A stretch of 64,000 nt of DNA, taken from positions 1,301,090 to 1,365,089 of the forward strand of contig NZ_QAIG01000005.1 in assembly GCF_003060885.1 (NCBI RefSeq), read 5' to 3'. How positions within the stretch are numbered: the stretch's first letter is position 1; each line of letters begins with the position of its first letter. Made by a program: the position numbers and the translations under genes. Under the pieces are notes generated by a model. It saw only the letters and a program-made list of their open reading frames with translations. It searched no databases and was not told where the DNA came from. Source of the DNA: Pseudomonas sp. HMWF032 (GTDB lineage: Bacteria; Pseudomonadota; Gammaproteobacteria; Pseudomonadales; Pseudomonadaceae). Positions 50,355-62,350 of this stretch are shown here, piece by piece.

Positions 50355-51325
50355 TGAGCGCCGTCCTGACTGCTCGCGACCTCACCCGTCACTACGAAAT
50401 CTCCCGTGGCCTGTTTCAGCCCAATGCCCAGGTGCAGGCGCTGAATGGCGTGTCCTTTGAACTGCAGGCGGGCAAGACCCTGGCGGTGGTCGGCGAGTCC
50501 GGCTGCGGTAAATCCACCCTGGCCCGCGCCCTGACGCTGATCGAGGAGCCCAGCTCAGGCTCGCTGCAGATCGCCGGGCAGGAAGTAACTGGCGCCAACA
50601 AGGCGCAGCGCAAGCAGCTACGACGTGATGTGCAGATGGTTTTTCAGAACCCCTACGCCTCGCTCAATCCACGGCAAAAGGTCGGCGATCAGCTGGGCGA
50701 GCCGCTGCTGATCAACACCGGCCTGTCCCGCCTGGAACGGCGCGAGCGGGTGCAGGCAATGATGCAGCAGGTAGGCCTGCGCCCCGAGCATTACCAGCGT
50801 TACCCACATATGTTCTCCGGCGGCCAGCGCCAGCGCATCGCTCTGGCGCGCGCCATGATGCTGCAACCCAAGGTGCTGGTGGCGGACGAGCCAACCTCGG
50901 CGCTGGACGTGTCGATCCAGGCCCAGGTGCTCAACCTGTTTATGGACCTGCAAGAGCAGTTCAACACCGGCTATGTATTTATCTCGCACAACCTCTCGGT
51001 GGTGCGCCATGTGGCCGATGATGTGCTGGTGATGTACCTCGGCCGTCCGGTGGAAATGGGTCCCAGCGAGCAGATCTACAACCGCCCGCTGCACCCGTAT
51101 ACCCAAGCGCTGCTGTCCGCGACGCCGACCATCCACCCTGACCCGAGCAAACCGAAGATCAAGATCAGTGGCGAGCTGCCCAACCCGCTATCGCCCCCCA
51201 GCGGTTGCGCCTTCCATCAACGCTGCCCACATGCCAGTGAGCGCTGCCAGGTTGAACAGCCGGCGCTGCGCCTGCTCGATGCCCGGCAAGTGGCGTGTCA
51301 CCATGCCGAGCAGATCAATAGCTAA
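50354..51325 (+). CDS. dppF: Dipeptide ABC transporter ATPase DppF
   Basis: DppF is the partner ATPase of DppD. The 323 residues have Walker A GESGCGKST (K53), signature FSGGQRQRIALARAMM, Walker B VLVADEPTSALD and the C-terminal OppF-type extension with CAFHQRCPHASERC. It ends the dppABCDF operon and shares a terminator with the convergent elyC-like gene. Confidence 0.95.
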   Translation: MSAVLTARDLTRHYEISRGLFQPNAQVQALNGVSFELQAGKTLAVVGESGCGKSTLARALTLIEEPSSGSLQIAGQEVTGANKAQRKQLRRDVQMVFQNPYASLNPRQKVGDQLGEPLLINTGLSRLERRERVQAMMQQVGLRPEHYQRYPHMFSGGQRQRIALARAMMLQPKVLVADEPTSALDVSIQAQVLNLFMDLQEQFNTGYVFISHNLSVVRHVADDVLVMYLGRPVEMGPSEQIYNRPLHPYTQALLSATPTIHPDPSKPKIKISGELPNPLSPPSGCAFHQRCPHASERCQVEQPALRLLDARQVACHHAEQINS

Positions 51326-51333
51326 AGGATGCG

Positions 51334-51353
51334 AGCCCCGGCCAGCCGGGGCT
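51334..51353. terminator. Bidirectional hairpin between dppF and the elyC-like gene
   Basis: Arms AGCCCCGG and CCGGGGCT around CCAG lie just after dppF; the right arm reaches the stop codon of the convergent gene. T-run short. Confidence 0.65.
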
Positions 51354-52126
51354 TATTCCTGCACGGCCCGGTAGAACAACCGATAAGCCAGCAAGCCAAT
51401 GGCCTCGTTAAGCAACAAGCCGTTCTGCCAGACCGCCTTGCTTTCCGGTAACCAACCATCGGCAGGCCGGCCATTGGGCGTACCAAGAAACCCCATCGGC
51501 GCACTGATCACCTGCAAGCCCGCCTGTTCGAAACTCCAGCGTGACCTGGGCATATGCCAGGCCTGGGTCACCAGCACCACACGGGTAATGCCTGCCTGCT
51601 TCAGCAGTTCAGCGCTATGGCTCGCATTCTCCCAGGTGGTGCGGCTCACACCTTCCTGCCAACGCACCGGCACGCCGTAATCACGGGCCAGCACCTCGGC
51701 CATCAACGCCGCCTCACTCGGTGGTACGCCATAGTGCAACCCGCCACTGGTGAGCAGCGGCAACCCCGAGGCTTTGGCCAGCCGCGCCGCAAAACGCACC
51801 CGTTCCAACGCCAACAGACTGGGCTGATCCGCACCCCAGCCGGGGTCAGCCAGTTCACGCCCACCGCCCAACACCACAATCACGTCGGCCTGCTGTGCCA
51901 AATCAGCCCATTGTCGCTCATTCAATGCCGACTCGGTTTCCAGCATCCGCGCCGAATATTCAACCATCACCGGCAGGCTAAACAGCCACATCCCGCCCAA
52001 GCCAACAACCAGGCAGCACGCCGCCAAGCGTGGAAAACGCCGATGCAGCCACCAGGCGGCCAGCAGCAAAAGCAGGAACAGGCCTGGCGGCAGGAAGAAC
52101 TGTTTGAGGATGTAGCGAATCGGCAT
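51353..52126 (-). CDS. ElyC/SanA/YdcF-family membrane protein
   Basis: This 257-residue DUF218 protein has two N-terminal transmembrane helices (FFLPPGLFLLLLLAAWWL and LGGMWLFSLPVMV) and a periplasmic DUF218 domain (VIVVLGGGRELADPG, SRTTWENASHSAELLKQAG, VVLVTQAWHMPRS). Length and topology match E. coli ElyC (YcbC), which protects peptidoglycan synthesis by influencing undecaprenyl carrier use. Assignment to ElyC rather than a paralog is an inference. GGAGG six bases before the ATG supports the start. Confidence 0.85.
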   Translation of the reverse strand: MPIRYILKQFFLPPGLFLLLLLAAWWLHRRFPRLAACCLVVGLGGMWLFSLPVMVEYSARMLETESALNERQWADLAQQADVIVVLGGGRELADPGWGADQPSLLALERVRFAARLAKASGLPLLTSGGLHYGVPPSEAALMAEVLARDYGVPVRWQEGVSRTTWENASHSAELLKQAGITRVVLVTQAWHMPRSRWSFEQAGLQVISAPMGFLGTPNGRPADGWLPESKAVWQNGLLLNEAIGLLAYRLFYRAVQE

Positions 52127-52152
52127 TGAGCACCTCCATGGGTGCGCGCAGC

Positions 52153-52596
52153 CTACCGATGATTACTCGCCCGAAACAACTGCGAGCCGCAGGCCTTGCA
52201 GGCCTGTACGCCATTGCCGGACTGCCAGCCCGCCAGAGTCCCGCACAGGGCGCAGCACAGCTGTAAACGACGTTTAAGCAGCGGTTTGATCTTGCCGGGC
52301 AGCGCGGCGGTGGGTTTGTGGCCGCAACGCCCGACCTTGCGCGAGCTTGGTAGTTGCTCAATCTGCGCCATTTCCTGCGCTGCGGCATGCCAGCCGCGCA
52401 GCCAGTCCAGGTCACGATTCAGATAAGCGCGAATCAGCTCCATTTCCGCAGCCGTAAGCCCGCGTAGTTCAAGCTCTAGCGGCGGTTGTGCAGACAGTGC
52501 ACTCAGGCTATCCGCCTCATCCAACGCCATGGCAAGGCGTTGCAGCAGCCGCTCATAGAGCCCGCCCCCCGCTGCACCACGCCGAAACTCCGCCAT
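52153..52596 (-). CDS. Zinc-ribbon protein of the YbeL/DUF1451 type
   Basis: The 147-residue protein has an acidic helical N-terminal part (about 1-80) and a C-terminal zinc ribbon with two cysteine pairs (CCALCG and CKACG, about 114-137). The layout and its place beside leuS match ybeL in E. coli, a DUF1451 protein of unknown function. The pairing with leuS is positional only, since the genes are divergent. Function unknown. Confidence 0.75.
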   Translation of the reverse strand: MAEFRRGAAGGGLYERLLQRLAMALDEADSLSALSAQPPLELELRGLTAAEMELIRAYLNRDLDWLRGWHAAAQEMAQIEQLPSSRKVGRCGHKPTAALPGKIKPLLKRRLQLCCALCGTLAGWQSGNGVQACKACGSQLFRASNHR

Positions 52597-52760
52597 CCTT
52601 CACCTCGCCCCGGAGCAGGCTGCCGCTCCATATAACAAGCTTAGCGGCCACGCTTTAACCGGCAGTGCATCGCGACAAACGGCGCGGCCGGCTAGGCGTG
52701 GCTGGCTACGTGCGGCCGGGCCGCAGTAGCTGGCGCGCGGCGCAATCAGGGTTTCCCTGA

Positions 52761-55436
<2,676 letters not shown>

Positions 55437-55508
55437 CTAGTCGCCAACTGATTAAGCTCGGCGCGACCGCACAACGGCGCGCCGCAAGACACGCCAAGGG
55501 GATAAAAG

Positions 55509-56120
55509 ATGATCAAACGGAATCTGTTGGTAATTGGCCTGGCCACCCTGCTCAGCGCTTGCGGCTTCCAGCTGCGTGGCACCGGTGACGTGCAGTTCGC
55601 GCTCAAGGAGCTGGATGTCAGCGCGCGCAACGCCTACGGCGAAACCGTCACCCAAGTGCGCGACGTGCTGCAGAACAACGGCGTCAAGGTCTACGCTGGT
55701 GCGCCGTACCGCCTGGTACTGAGCAACGAGCAGGAAAATCGCCGTGCCGCCAGCTTTACCAGCTCGGCCCGCACCGCCGAGTACGAACTGAGCAAAACCC
55801 TGGAATACGAAATCCGTGGCAGCAAAGACCTGCTGCTGATGAGTGACAAGCTGGAAGCCCAAAGTTTCTACACCCAGGACGGTAACAACCTGATTGGCGG
55901 TGACCAAGAGGCCGCGCAGCTACGCAAGGAAATGAACCGTGAACTGATCCAGCAACTGGTTCAGCGCCTGCAACAGATCAGTCCAGCGCAATTAGACGTA
56001 CTGCAGCAAACCGCAGAAGCCAAGGCAAAAGCAGAAGCCGATGCCCTGGAAGCCGCTCGCCAGCAGCAAGCTGCACAACCGCAGCAATCGCCAATCCAAC
56101 TGCCGATTCCCGCCCAGTAA
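55509..56120 (+). CDS. lptE: LPS-assembly lipoprotein LptE
   Basis: LptE plugs the LptD barrel that inserts LPS into the outer leaflet. The 203-residue protein has a lipobox LLSAC (C18) then [20 protein letters not shown]. The C-terminal 45 residues form a charged Ala/Gln/Lys-rich helix with a Pro/Gln tail beyond the folded domain, a pattern seen in pseudomonad LptE proteins. It lies between leuS and holA, as in E. coli. Confidence 0.93.
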   Translation: MIKRNLLVIGLATLLSACGFQLRGTGDVQFALKELDVSARNAYGETVTQVRDVLQNNGVKVYAGAPYRLVLSNEQENRRAASFTSSARTAEYELSKTLEYEIRGSKDLLLMSDKLEAQSFYTQDGNNLIGGDQEAAQLRKEMNRELIQQLVQRLQQISPAQLDVLQQTAEAKAKAEADALEAARQQQAAQPQQSPIQLPIPAQ

Positions 56121-56159
56121 GCTCGCCGGGCCGCGCAAGCGGCCCTGCTCTGCGCCCGC

Positions 56160-57194
56160 ATGAAGCTTAATTCCGCACAACTCGCCAAACACCTGCAGGG
56201 CAACCTGAGCCCGGTGTATGTGGTCAGTGGCGACGAACCGCTGCTCTGCCAGGAAGCCACTGACGCCATTCGCACCGCGACCCGCCAGCAGGGTTTCAGC
56301 GAGCGCCAGGTGTTCAACGCCGACAACAACTTCGACTGGGGCAACCTGCTACAAGCCGGCGCCAGCCTGTCGCTGTTTGCCGATAAACGCCTGCTTGAGC
56401 TGCGCCTGCCCAATGGCAAGCCCGGCGACAAGGGCGCAGCGGCGCTTCTGGAATACCTCGCCCGCCCCGCCGAAGACACCGTATTGCTGATCAGCCTGCC
56501 GAAACTCGATGGCAGCGCGCAGAAGACCAAGTGGGGTAAGGCGCTGATCGAGGGCGCGCAGACGCAGTTCGTGCAGATCTGGCCGGTCGATGCCAACCAG
56601 CTACCCCAATGGATTCGCCAGCGCCTGGCGCAATCGGGCCTAAGCGCCAGCGCCGAAGCCGTGGACATGATTGCCGTGCGCGTCGAAGGCAATCTGCTCG
56701 CCGCCGCCCAGGAAATCGAAAAACTCAAACTGCTGGCAGAAGGCACGCAGATTGACGTCGATACCGTGCACGCTTCGGTCGCTGACAGTGCACGCTTTGA
56801 TGTATTCGGCCTGATCGATGCGGCCCTCAATGGCGAAGCCGCGCATGCCCTGCGCATACTCGAAGGGCTGCGCGGTGAAGGCGTCGAGCCGCCGGTCATT
56901 CTCTGGGCCCTGGCCCGGGAAATCCGCCTACTGGCCACCATCGCCCAGCAGTACAGCCAGGGCATGCCGCTGGAAAAGGCCTTCAGTTCCGCGCGCCCGC
57001 CCGTCTGGGACAAGCGTCGCCCGCTGGTCAGTAAAGCCCTGCAACGTCTGTCCGCCACCCGCTGGGCCGCGCTGCTGCAGGATGCCCAGTTGATCGATGC
57101 GCAAATCAAAGGTCAGGCGGCCGGCGCCCCCTGGAGCGGCCTGAGCCTGTTGACGCTAACCATCTGCGGCCAGCGCCTGGGCATCTCCCGCTAG
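56160..57194 (+). CDS. holA: DNA polymerase III subunit delta
   Basis: HolA opens the beta sliding clamp within the clamp loader. The 344-residue protein starts MKLNSAQLAKHLQGNLSPVYVVSGDEPLL, has the clamp-binding N-terminal domain, the LPNGKPGDKGAAALLEYL region and the C-terminal collar domain. The gene order leuS-lptE-holA is conserved. arfA follows 82 bp later. Confidence 0.95.
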   Translation: MKLNSAQLAKHLQGNLSPVYVVSGDEPLLCQEATDAIRTATRQQGFSERQVFNADNNFDWGNLLQAGASLSLFADKRLLELRLPNGKPGDKGAAALLEYLARPAEDTVLLISLPKLDGSAQKTKWGKALIEGAQTQFVQIWPVDANQLPQWIRQRLAQSGLSASAEAVDMIAVRVEGNLLAAAQEIEKLKLLAEGTQIDVDTVHASVADSARFDVFGLIDAALNGEAAHALRILEGLRGEGVEPPVILWALAREIRLLATIAQQYSQGMPLEKAFSSARPPVWDKRRPLVSKALQRLSATRWAALLQDAQLIDAQIKGQAAGAPWSGLSLLTLTICGQRLGISR

Positions 57195-57276
57195 CGCTCA
57201 GACGCTGGACATTCAGTCGCATGCGGATCATGCTCCGCCCGCCTGCGACGTGCGGGTCATTTGCCGAGGAAACGCC

Positions 57277-57435
57277 ATGGCGAAGAAAGCCAAACGCGGC
57301 CCGAACAAGGCCAAATCCCTGATCGCCCAACCATTGTTTCGCTCCCGCCAGGAAACGCCCAGCAAAGGCAAAGGCAGCTACCGCCGTGAAGCCTCCCAGC
57401 AAAACTGGGAGGCTTCATACCTTCTGGCAGCCTGA
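57277..57435 (+). CDS. arfA: Alternative ribosome-rescue factor ArfA
   Basis: ArfA recruits RF2 to ribosomes stalled on non-stop mRNA and backs up trans-translation. The 52-residue basic protein has KAKRGPNKAKSLIAQPLF and the hallmark KGKGSYRR, with a hydrophobic tail ASYLLAA that destabilises the full-length form in E. coli. The start is ATG 57277 with GAGGA six bases upstream. A 13-bp perfect hairpin inside the 3' coding region would yield non-stop arfA mRNA, the known self-sensing mechanism. Confidence 0.9.
   Translation: MAKKAKRGPNKAKSLIAQPLFRSRQETPSKGKGSYRREASQQNWEASYLLAA
57387..57417 (+). promoter_or_regulatory. Regulatory hairpin inside the arfA coding region
   Basis: Arms TGAAGCCTCCCAG and CTGGGAGGCTTCA pair perfectly over 13 bp with a CAAAA loop, about 18 bp before the arfA stop. 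No T-run follows, which favours RNase III cleavage over intrinsic termination as the source of truncated mRNA. Confidence 0.8.
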
Positions 57436-57506
57436 AAAGCCCGTCACAGCCCGCATACACCGCATTCATGCTAAGGTTACGGCCTGCAAAACGTGCCGAG
57501 ACCACC

Positions 57507-58790
57507 ATGCCTTACCTGTTTCTTCGTGGCCTGTCCCATAGCGCCACCGCCTGCATCCTGCTGCTCCTGACCGCCTGCGCAGAAGCACCTGCACAGCCAC
57601 TCGCCGCCGCGGCGATTACGCCACCTCCGACAACCGTCAGCCAACCTTTGCCTGCTGCCCTCGCCCAGCCCACCCTGCTCAGTTTTGACGAATGGCGCAT
57701 GCTCCTGCGCAGCGATGCGATCGCGGCCGGCATCGACGCCGAGCTGTTTGATCGCACCTTTGCCGGCATCACCCTGGACCCCAAGGTCATCGCCGCAGAC
57801 AACAGCCAACCTGAATTCACCCGCCCGGTGTGGGAGTACATCGACGGCGCAGTCTCCGTATCGCGCATCGCCCAGGGGCGCCTGCTCAAGGCCCAACACC
57901 GCCCAACCCTGAAAGCCATCCGCAGCACCTACGCCGTAGACCACGAAGTGCTGATCGCCATCTGGGGCATGGAAAGCAATTACGGCAGTAATATCGGCAG
58001 CCATAACGTCATTCGCTCCCTCGCCACCCTGGCTTACGACGGCCGTCGCCAAGTGTTCTGGCGCAGCCAGCTGCTGGCTGCATTGCAGATCCTGCAAGCC
58101 GGCGACGGCCCAGCGCAGGGACTGATCGGCTCATGGGCGGGCGCCATGGGGCAAACCCAATTCATGCCGACCACCTTCAATCAGCATGCCGTGGATTTTG
58201 ACGGCGACGGCCACCGCGACCTGTGGCGCTCAGCGCCTGATGCACTGGCCTCGGCGGCTCACTACCTGCAAGCCTCCGGTTGGCAGAATGGCCAACCCTG
58301 GGGGTTTGAAGTCAGCCTGCCGCAGGGTTTCGATTACGCCCAGGCCGATCCGGAAGTGCGCCACAGCCTGGCGCAGTGGCGCGCCCAGGGGGTCAACCCG
58401 CTGCGCGCGGTGGATGCCAACGAGCAGAACCTGGCCTCACTGTTTCTTCCAGCCGGACACCGCGGCCCGGCCTTTCTGGTGCTGAACAACTTCCGCAGCA
58501 TTCTCAAGTACAACAACTCCACCGCCTACGCCTTGGCCATCGGCCTGCTCAGCGACGCCCTGGACGGCAATCCGGGCGTACAGGCCGCCTGGCCGCGCAA
58601 CGACCGTCAACTGGGACGCAGTGAGCGCATCGAGTTGCAGGCGTTGCTGACCAGCAAGGGGTACGAACCGGGCCCGGCAGACGGCATCATCGGCGCCAAC
58701 ACACGCAAGGCTGTTAGGGCATTTCAGCAGAGTCTGGGCCTGCCCGCTGACGGTTACCCCAGCCATGAGTTGCTGCAAAAACTGCGTTAA
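57507..58790 (+). CDS. MltB-family lytic murein transglycosylase lipoprotein
   Basis: The 427-residue lipoprotein (lipobox LTAC, C24) cleaves peptidoglycan glycan strands to 1,6-anhydro products. The MltB-type catalytic glutamate is E156 in IWGMESNYGSNIG, with GAMGQTQFMPTTF downstream. A C-terminal peptidoglycan-binding domain (about 370-427, GYEPGPADGIIGANTRKAVRAFQ) is present, which canonical MltB lacks. The start is ATG 57507 (MPYLFLRGLS), not the frame from 57468. It is a paralog of the gene at the right edge. Confidence 0.9.
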   Translation: MPYLFLRGLSHSATACILLLLTACAEAPAQPLAAAAITPPPTTVSQPLPAALAQPTLLSFDEWRMLLRSDAIAAGIDAELFDRTFAGITLDPKVIAADNSQPEFTRPVWEYIDGAVSVSRIAQGRLLKAQHRPTLKAIRSTYAVDHEVLIAIWGMESNYGSNIGSHNVIRSLATLAYDGRRQVFWRSQLLAALQILQAGDGPAQGLIGSWAGAMGQTQFMPTTFNQHAVDFDGDGHRDLWRSAPDALASAAHYLQASGWQNGQPWGFEVSLPQGFDYAQADPEVRHSLAQWRAQGVNPLRAVDANEQNLASLFLPAGHRGPAFLVLNNFRSILKYNNSTAYALAIGLLSDALDGNPGVQAAWPRNDRQLGRSERIELQALLTSKGYEPGPADGIIGANTRKAVRAFQQSLGLPADGYPSHELLQKLR

Positions 58791-58932
58791 ACGAGCTTTA
58801 CTCGAACGATTGGGCAACATCGCCAAGCACGAACGGGTAGAACCACGCGGCGCACAACGGACTGAACAGTCAGGCTCTGTGATAGACTGCGCGGCGGCCA
58901 CAAGCCGCCTCGTCCACGGAGCCCAATAGCCG

Positions 58933-59985
58933 ATGTCCGATACTCCCTCGCCCAAAACCGTCGCCAGTGGCGAAAAATTCCGTACCACCCAAGGCATCAC
59001 CGCGATCAAGGACGGGCAAAAGCGCCGCGCCTCCAGCGAGCCTCAGGTATTCGAGCCCAAACCCAAGTGGCTACGAGTCAAGGCGCCTGGCGGCAGCCGC
59101 TTTGAGGCGGTCAAACGCAATGTCAGCGAACACCGCCTGAGCACCGTGTGCCAAGAGTCCCACTGCCCGAACATGGGCGAATGCTGGTCCAACGGCACTG
59201 CCACCATCATGCTGATGGGCTCGGTGTGTACCCGCGCCTGCCGCTTCTGCGCGGTGGATACCGGCAATCCCAACGGCTGGCTGGACTTGGAAGAGCCGCA
59301 GAACACCGCCAAGTCGGTGGAGCTGATGGCCCTGCGTTATATCGTGCTGACTTCGGTGGATCGCGACGACCTGGATGACGGCGGCGCCAGCCACTACGCG
59401 GCCTGCGTGCGGGCGATCAAGGACAACACCCCGCACGTGGTGGTGGAAGCCCTGACCCCGGACTTCGACGGCGACCTGTTGGCCATCGAACGTGTGGTGG
59501 ATTCCGGTCTTGAGGTGTTCGCGCAGAACGTTGAGACGGTCAAGCGCCTCACCCACGTAGTACGCGACCCACGTGCAGGCTATGAAAAGACCCTGAACGT
59601 GCTGGCCCACGCCAAGCGCCACAGGCCGGACGTGCTGACCAAGACCAGCCTGATGCTCGGCCTGGGCGAGACGGATGAAGAGATCATCCAGACCATGGAT
59701 GACCTGCGCGCCATCAACGTCGACATCCTCACCCTCGGCCAGTACCTGCAACCGACGCGCAATCACCTGAAGGTGCAGCGCTGGGTCAGCCCGGAAGAGT
59801 TCAACCGTTTCCGCGAAATCGGTCTGCAGAAGGGTTTTATGGAGGTCGCCGCCGGCCCGCTGGTACGCTCCAGCTACCGCGCCGACAAGGTGTTCGAGAA
59901 GAATAACCTGGGCCTGGCTGCCCCGGTCCCGGTGCCGGGCCAACAGCTCGATAACAGTCTGATTCCCGCCCTCAATCTGAACTGA
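58933..59985 (+). CDS. lipA: Lipoyl synthase
   Basis: LipA is a radical SAM enzyme that inserts two sulfurs into octanoyl groups on lipoyl domains. The 350-residue protein has the auxiliary cluster cysteines C73, C78 and C84 ([12 protein letters not shown]), the radical SAM triad C99, C103 and C106 (CTRACRFC) and the terminal RSSYRADK segment that supplies the last cluster ligand. It is convergent with lipB across a long inverted repeat. Confidence 0.97.
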   Translation: MSDTPSPKTVASGEKFRTTQGITAIKDGQKRRASSEPQVFEPKPKWLRVKAPGGSRFEAVKRNVSEHRLSTVCQESHCPNMGECWSNGTATIMLMGSVCTRACRFCAVDTGNPNGWLDLEEPQNTAKSVELMALRYIVLTSVDRDDLDDGGASHYAACVRAIKDNTPHVVVEALTPDFDGDLLAIERVVDSGLEVFAQNVETVKRLTHVVRDPRAGYEKTLNVLAHAKRHRPDVLTKTSLMLGLGETDEEIIQTMDDLRAINVDILTLGQYLQPTRNHLKVQRWVSPEEFNRFREIGLQKGFMEVAAGPLVRSSYRADKVFEKNNLGLAAPVPVPGQQLDNSLIPALNLN

Positions 59986-59991
59986 TTGAGC

Positions 59992-60040
59992 CACACGAAC
60001 GCCTGACCTGGGGCTTTGCCTGAGGTCAGGCGTTCGTGTG
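59992..60040. terminator. Long inverted repeat between convergent lipA and lipB
   Basis: Perfect 18-bp arms (59992-60009 and 60023-60040) with a 13-nt loop sit between the two stops. No T-run is present, so it works as a terminator only with help or acts as an mRNA-end stem. Confidence 0.65.
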
Positions 60041-60055
60041 CCGACCCTACTCCGC

Positions 60056-60709
60056 TTACCAGTCGATTGTGTTCGCCAGGCTCTGCTGCTGCGCATAGTC
60101 GAGGTGCTTGACCAGTTGCTCACGCAGCCGCGCGCTGACCTCGGAAATATCGATCGCCCCCAGCACCTGATCAACCAACTGCGTCATGGCCATACCGGCA
60201 TAGCCACAGGGGTTGATGCGCTGGAACGGCTGCAGATCCATATCCACATTGAGCGCCAGACCATGGAAGGAACGTCCGTTACGGATGCGCAGGCCGAGCG
60301 AGGCAATCTTCGCGCCATCCACATACACGCCAGGCGCGTCCGGCTTGGCATTGGCACTGACGCCATAGCTGGCGAGCAGGTCAATGAGGCTGCGCTCGAT
60401 GCGACTCACCAGCTCACGCACACCAATGCCGCTCCGGCGCACATCCAGCAGCAGGTAAGCCACCAGCTGGCCCGGACCGTGGTAAGTCACCTGACCACCA
60501 CGATCAACCTGCACCACCGGAATATCCCCCGGAAATAACACATGCTCGGCCTTGCCGGCCTGGCCCTGAGTAAATACCGGGGCGTGTTCGAGCAGCCAGA
60601 TTTCGTCCGGCGTATCGGCGCCGCGGGTGTCGGTAAAGCGCTGCATCGCATGCCAGGTAGGCTGATAGTCGACCTGGCCCAGCTCACGAAAGCCGAGCGG
60701 TAGGTCCAT
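60056..60709 (-). CDS. lipB: Octanoyl-ACP:protein octanoyltransferase
   Basis: LipB moves octanoate from acyl carrier protein to lipoyl domains, the step before LipA. The 217-residue protein shows [18 protein letters not shown], the catalytic lysine in [12 protein letters not shown] and the cysteine in [13 protein letters not shown]. The start may be ATG 60709 or GTG 60712, since both overlap the DUF493 stop. No strong ribosome site distinguishes them. It lies directly after the DUF493 gene. Confidence 0.95.
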   Translation of the reverse strand: MDLPLGFRELGQVDYQPTWHAMQRFTDTRGADTPDEIWLLEHAPVFTQGQAGKAEHVLFPGDIPVVQVDRGGQVTYHGPGQLVAYLLLDVRRSGIGVRELVSRIERSLIDLLASYGVSANAKPDAPGVYVDGAKIASLGLRIRNGRSFHGLALNVDMDLQPFQRINPCGYAGMAMTQLVDQVLGAIDISEVSARLREQLVKHLDYAQQQSLANTIDW

Positions 60710-60984
60710 CACAGAACCATGTGCACGATACCGGTCGCGCGTAGGGCGCTGTTGATATCGCGTAACTGATCTTCGCTGGTGGCTTCGATATGCAGCTGTA
60801 CGGTGGTGTACTTGCCGTTGCTGCTCTGGCGCTCGGCCAGGGTGCTGAGATCGACTTTGGCGTGCTGGCTAAGGATCTCGATCACCGTGCTTTTGTAATC
60901 GGCACCACTGTCACCGACCACCTTGATCGGATAGTCCGCGCAGGGGAATTCGATTTTGTGCGATTTGACGTCTGGTTGATTCAT
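60709..60984 (-). CDS. DUF493 (YbeD-family) protein
   Basis: This 91-residue protein belongs to the DUF493/YbeD family, small ACT-like alpha-beta proteins of unknown function. Features are [17 protein letters not shown] near the start and the closing GIVHMVL. The gene sits between dacA and lipB, the same order as dacA-ybeD-lipB in E. coli, and overlaps lipB, implying coupled translation. Confidence 0.92.
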   Translation of the reverse strand: MNQPDVKSHKIEFPCADYPIKVVGDSGADYKSTVIEILSQHAKVDLSTLAERQSSNGKYTTVQLHIEATSEDQLRDINSALRATGIVHMVL

Positions 60985-61017
60985 GGAGTAACGGCCTCGT
61001 AAGCCGTGGCAGCAACA

Positions 61018-61043
61018 ACGCCCCTGCGGGTCGGCAAGGGCGT
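61018..61043 (-). terminator. Weak hairpin after dacA
   Basis: Arms ACGCCC and GGGCGT with a 14-nt loop follow the dacA stop and are trailed on the minus strand by TGTTGTTG. A weak candidate. Confidence 0.3.
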
Positions 61044-61056
61044 GCTGGTCACGCTA

Positions 61057-62232
61057 TCAGTTGAACAATCCGAAGAAGAACAGGCTGATGCTATCCCACA
61101 GGCGGCGGAAGAAACTACCTTCCTCAACGGCCTCAAGGGCGATCAGGTCGGCGCTGTGTACCACCTCCTCACCCAGCTTAACTTCAACCTTACCGATCAC
61201 ATCACCCTGAGCAATGGGCGCCGTAAGCTTCGGATTGAGCGTCATGCCGGCCTGCAGCTTATCCAGCTGGCCTTTCGGCAGCGTGAGGCTCAGATCAGTC
61301 GCCAGACCAGCCTTGACCTGACGCACAGTGCCTTTCCAGACCTGGGCCTGGGCCAGCTCCTGGCCTTTCTTGTAGAAGGTGCGGGTTTCGAAGAAGCGGA
61401 AACCATAGGTCAGCAGCTTCTGGGTTTCCGCCGCACGCGCCGACTCGCTGACGGTGCCAAACACCGAAGTGATCATCCTTGCGCCATCCCGCACAGCAGA
61501 GGCCACCAGGCAATAACCGGCTTCTTCGGTGTGGCCGGTTTTCAGGCCATCAACGGTCTTGTCACGCCACAAGAGCAGGTTGCGATTGCCCTGTTTGATG
61601 TTGTTCCAGAGGAACTCCTTCTGCGCATAAATTGCGTAGTGTTCCTGATCTTCATTGATGATCGCGCGAGCCAGAATAGCCATGTCATGAGCACTGGAGT
61701 AATGCTCAGGATGCGGCAGACCCGTGGCATTCATGAAGTGGCTGTTACTCATGCCCAGACGCGCAGCGGCTTCATTCATCATGTCGGCGAAAGCATCTTC
61801 GCTGCCAGCGATGTACTCGGCCAGGGCAATACTGGCGTCGTTGCCAGACTGGATGATCACGCCGTGCAGCAGATCATCAACGGTCACCTGGCTGTTCAGC
61901 GGCAGGAACATGGTCGAACCACCGGAGGCGGCACCACCGGTACGCCAGGCGTGCTCGCTGATTGGCACCAGGTCCTGCTCGCCGATCTTGCCCTTGCGGA
62001 TTTCCAGCGTCGCGATGTAAGCCGTCATCAACTTGGTCAGGCTGGCCGGCGGCAAGCGCTGGTCGCCGTTGTTCTCGACCAGAACCTTGCCACTGGCAGC
62101 ATCCAGCAGCACATAGGACTTGGCGGCAAGCTGGGGTGCCGTTGGAATCACTTGCTGATTGGCCCAGGCAGTCGATGCGCTGAGCAGAAAAAGTGACAGG
62201 AAAACGCGTTGCGCAAAGCTGGTGATATTCAT
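61057..62232 (-). CDS. dacA: D-alanyl-D-alanine carboxypeptidase (PBP5/6 type)
   Basis: This penicillin-binding protein trims the terminal D-Ala of peptidoglycan stems. The 391-residue protein has a signal peptide (VFLSLFLLSASTAWA), catalytic S64 and K67 (SLTK), the SGN motif S129-N131 and KTG at 231-233, then the PBP5_C domain and a C-terminal amphipathic anchor (RRLWDSISLFFFGLF). P. aeruginosa calls its homolog dacC. The start is ATG 62232; the frame from 62307 extends into the upstream spacer. Confidence 0.94.
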   Translation of the reverse strand: MNITSFAQRVFLSLFLLSASTAWANQQVIPTAPQLAAKSYVLLDAASGKVLVENNGDQRLPPASLTKLMTAYIATLEIRKGKIGEQDLVPISEHAWRTGGAASGGSTMFLPLNSQVTVDDLLHGVIIQSGNDASIALAEYIAGSEDAFADMMNEAAARLGMSNSHFMNATGLPHPEHYSSAHDMAILARAIINEDQEHYAIYAQKEFLWNNIKQGNRNLLLWRDKTVDGLKTGHTEEAGYCLVASAVRDGARMITSVFGTVSESARAAETQKLLTYGFRFFETRTFYKKGQELAQAQVWKGTVRQVKAGLATDLSLTLPKGQLDKLQAGMTLNPKLTAPIAQGDVIGKVEVKLGEEVVHSADLIALEAVEEGSFFRRLWDSISLFFFGLFN

Positions 62233-62350
62233 CCGTCTCTCTAGATTGCTGATGGTAAAACTGCCCGAAGGCCTAATCATTGCTGCCCCGGCTAGGCGCT
62301 CGTGCACCGGGGATCTTGCTTAGTCCCATGAAGAGACAATAAGTGCCGCG

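Noticed and set aside
62286..62312. CCCCGG/CCGGGG hairpin between rlpA and dacA as an rlpA terminator
   Set aside because: The stem is only 6 bp with a 15-nt loop and no T-run, too weak to list as a feature.
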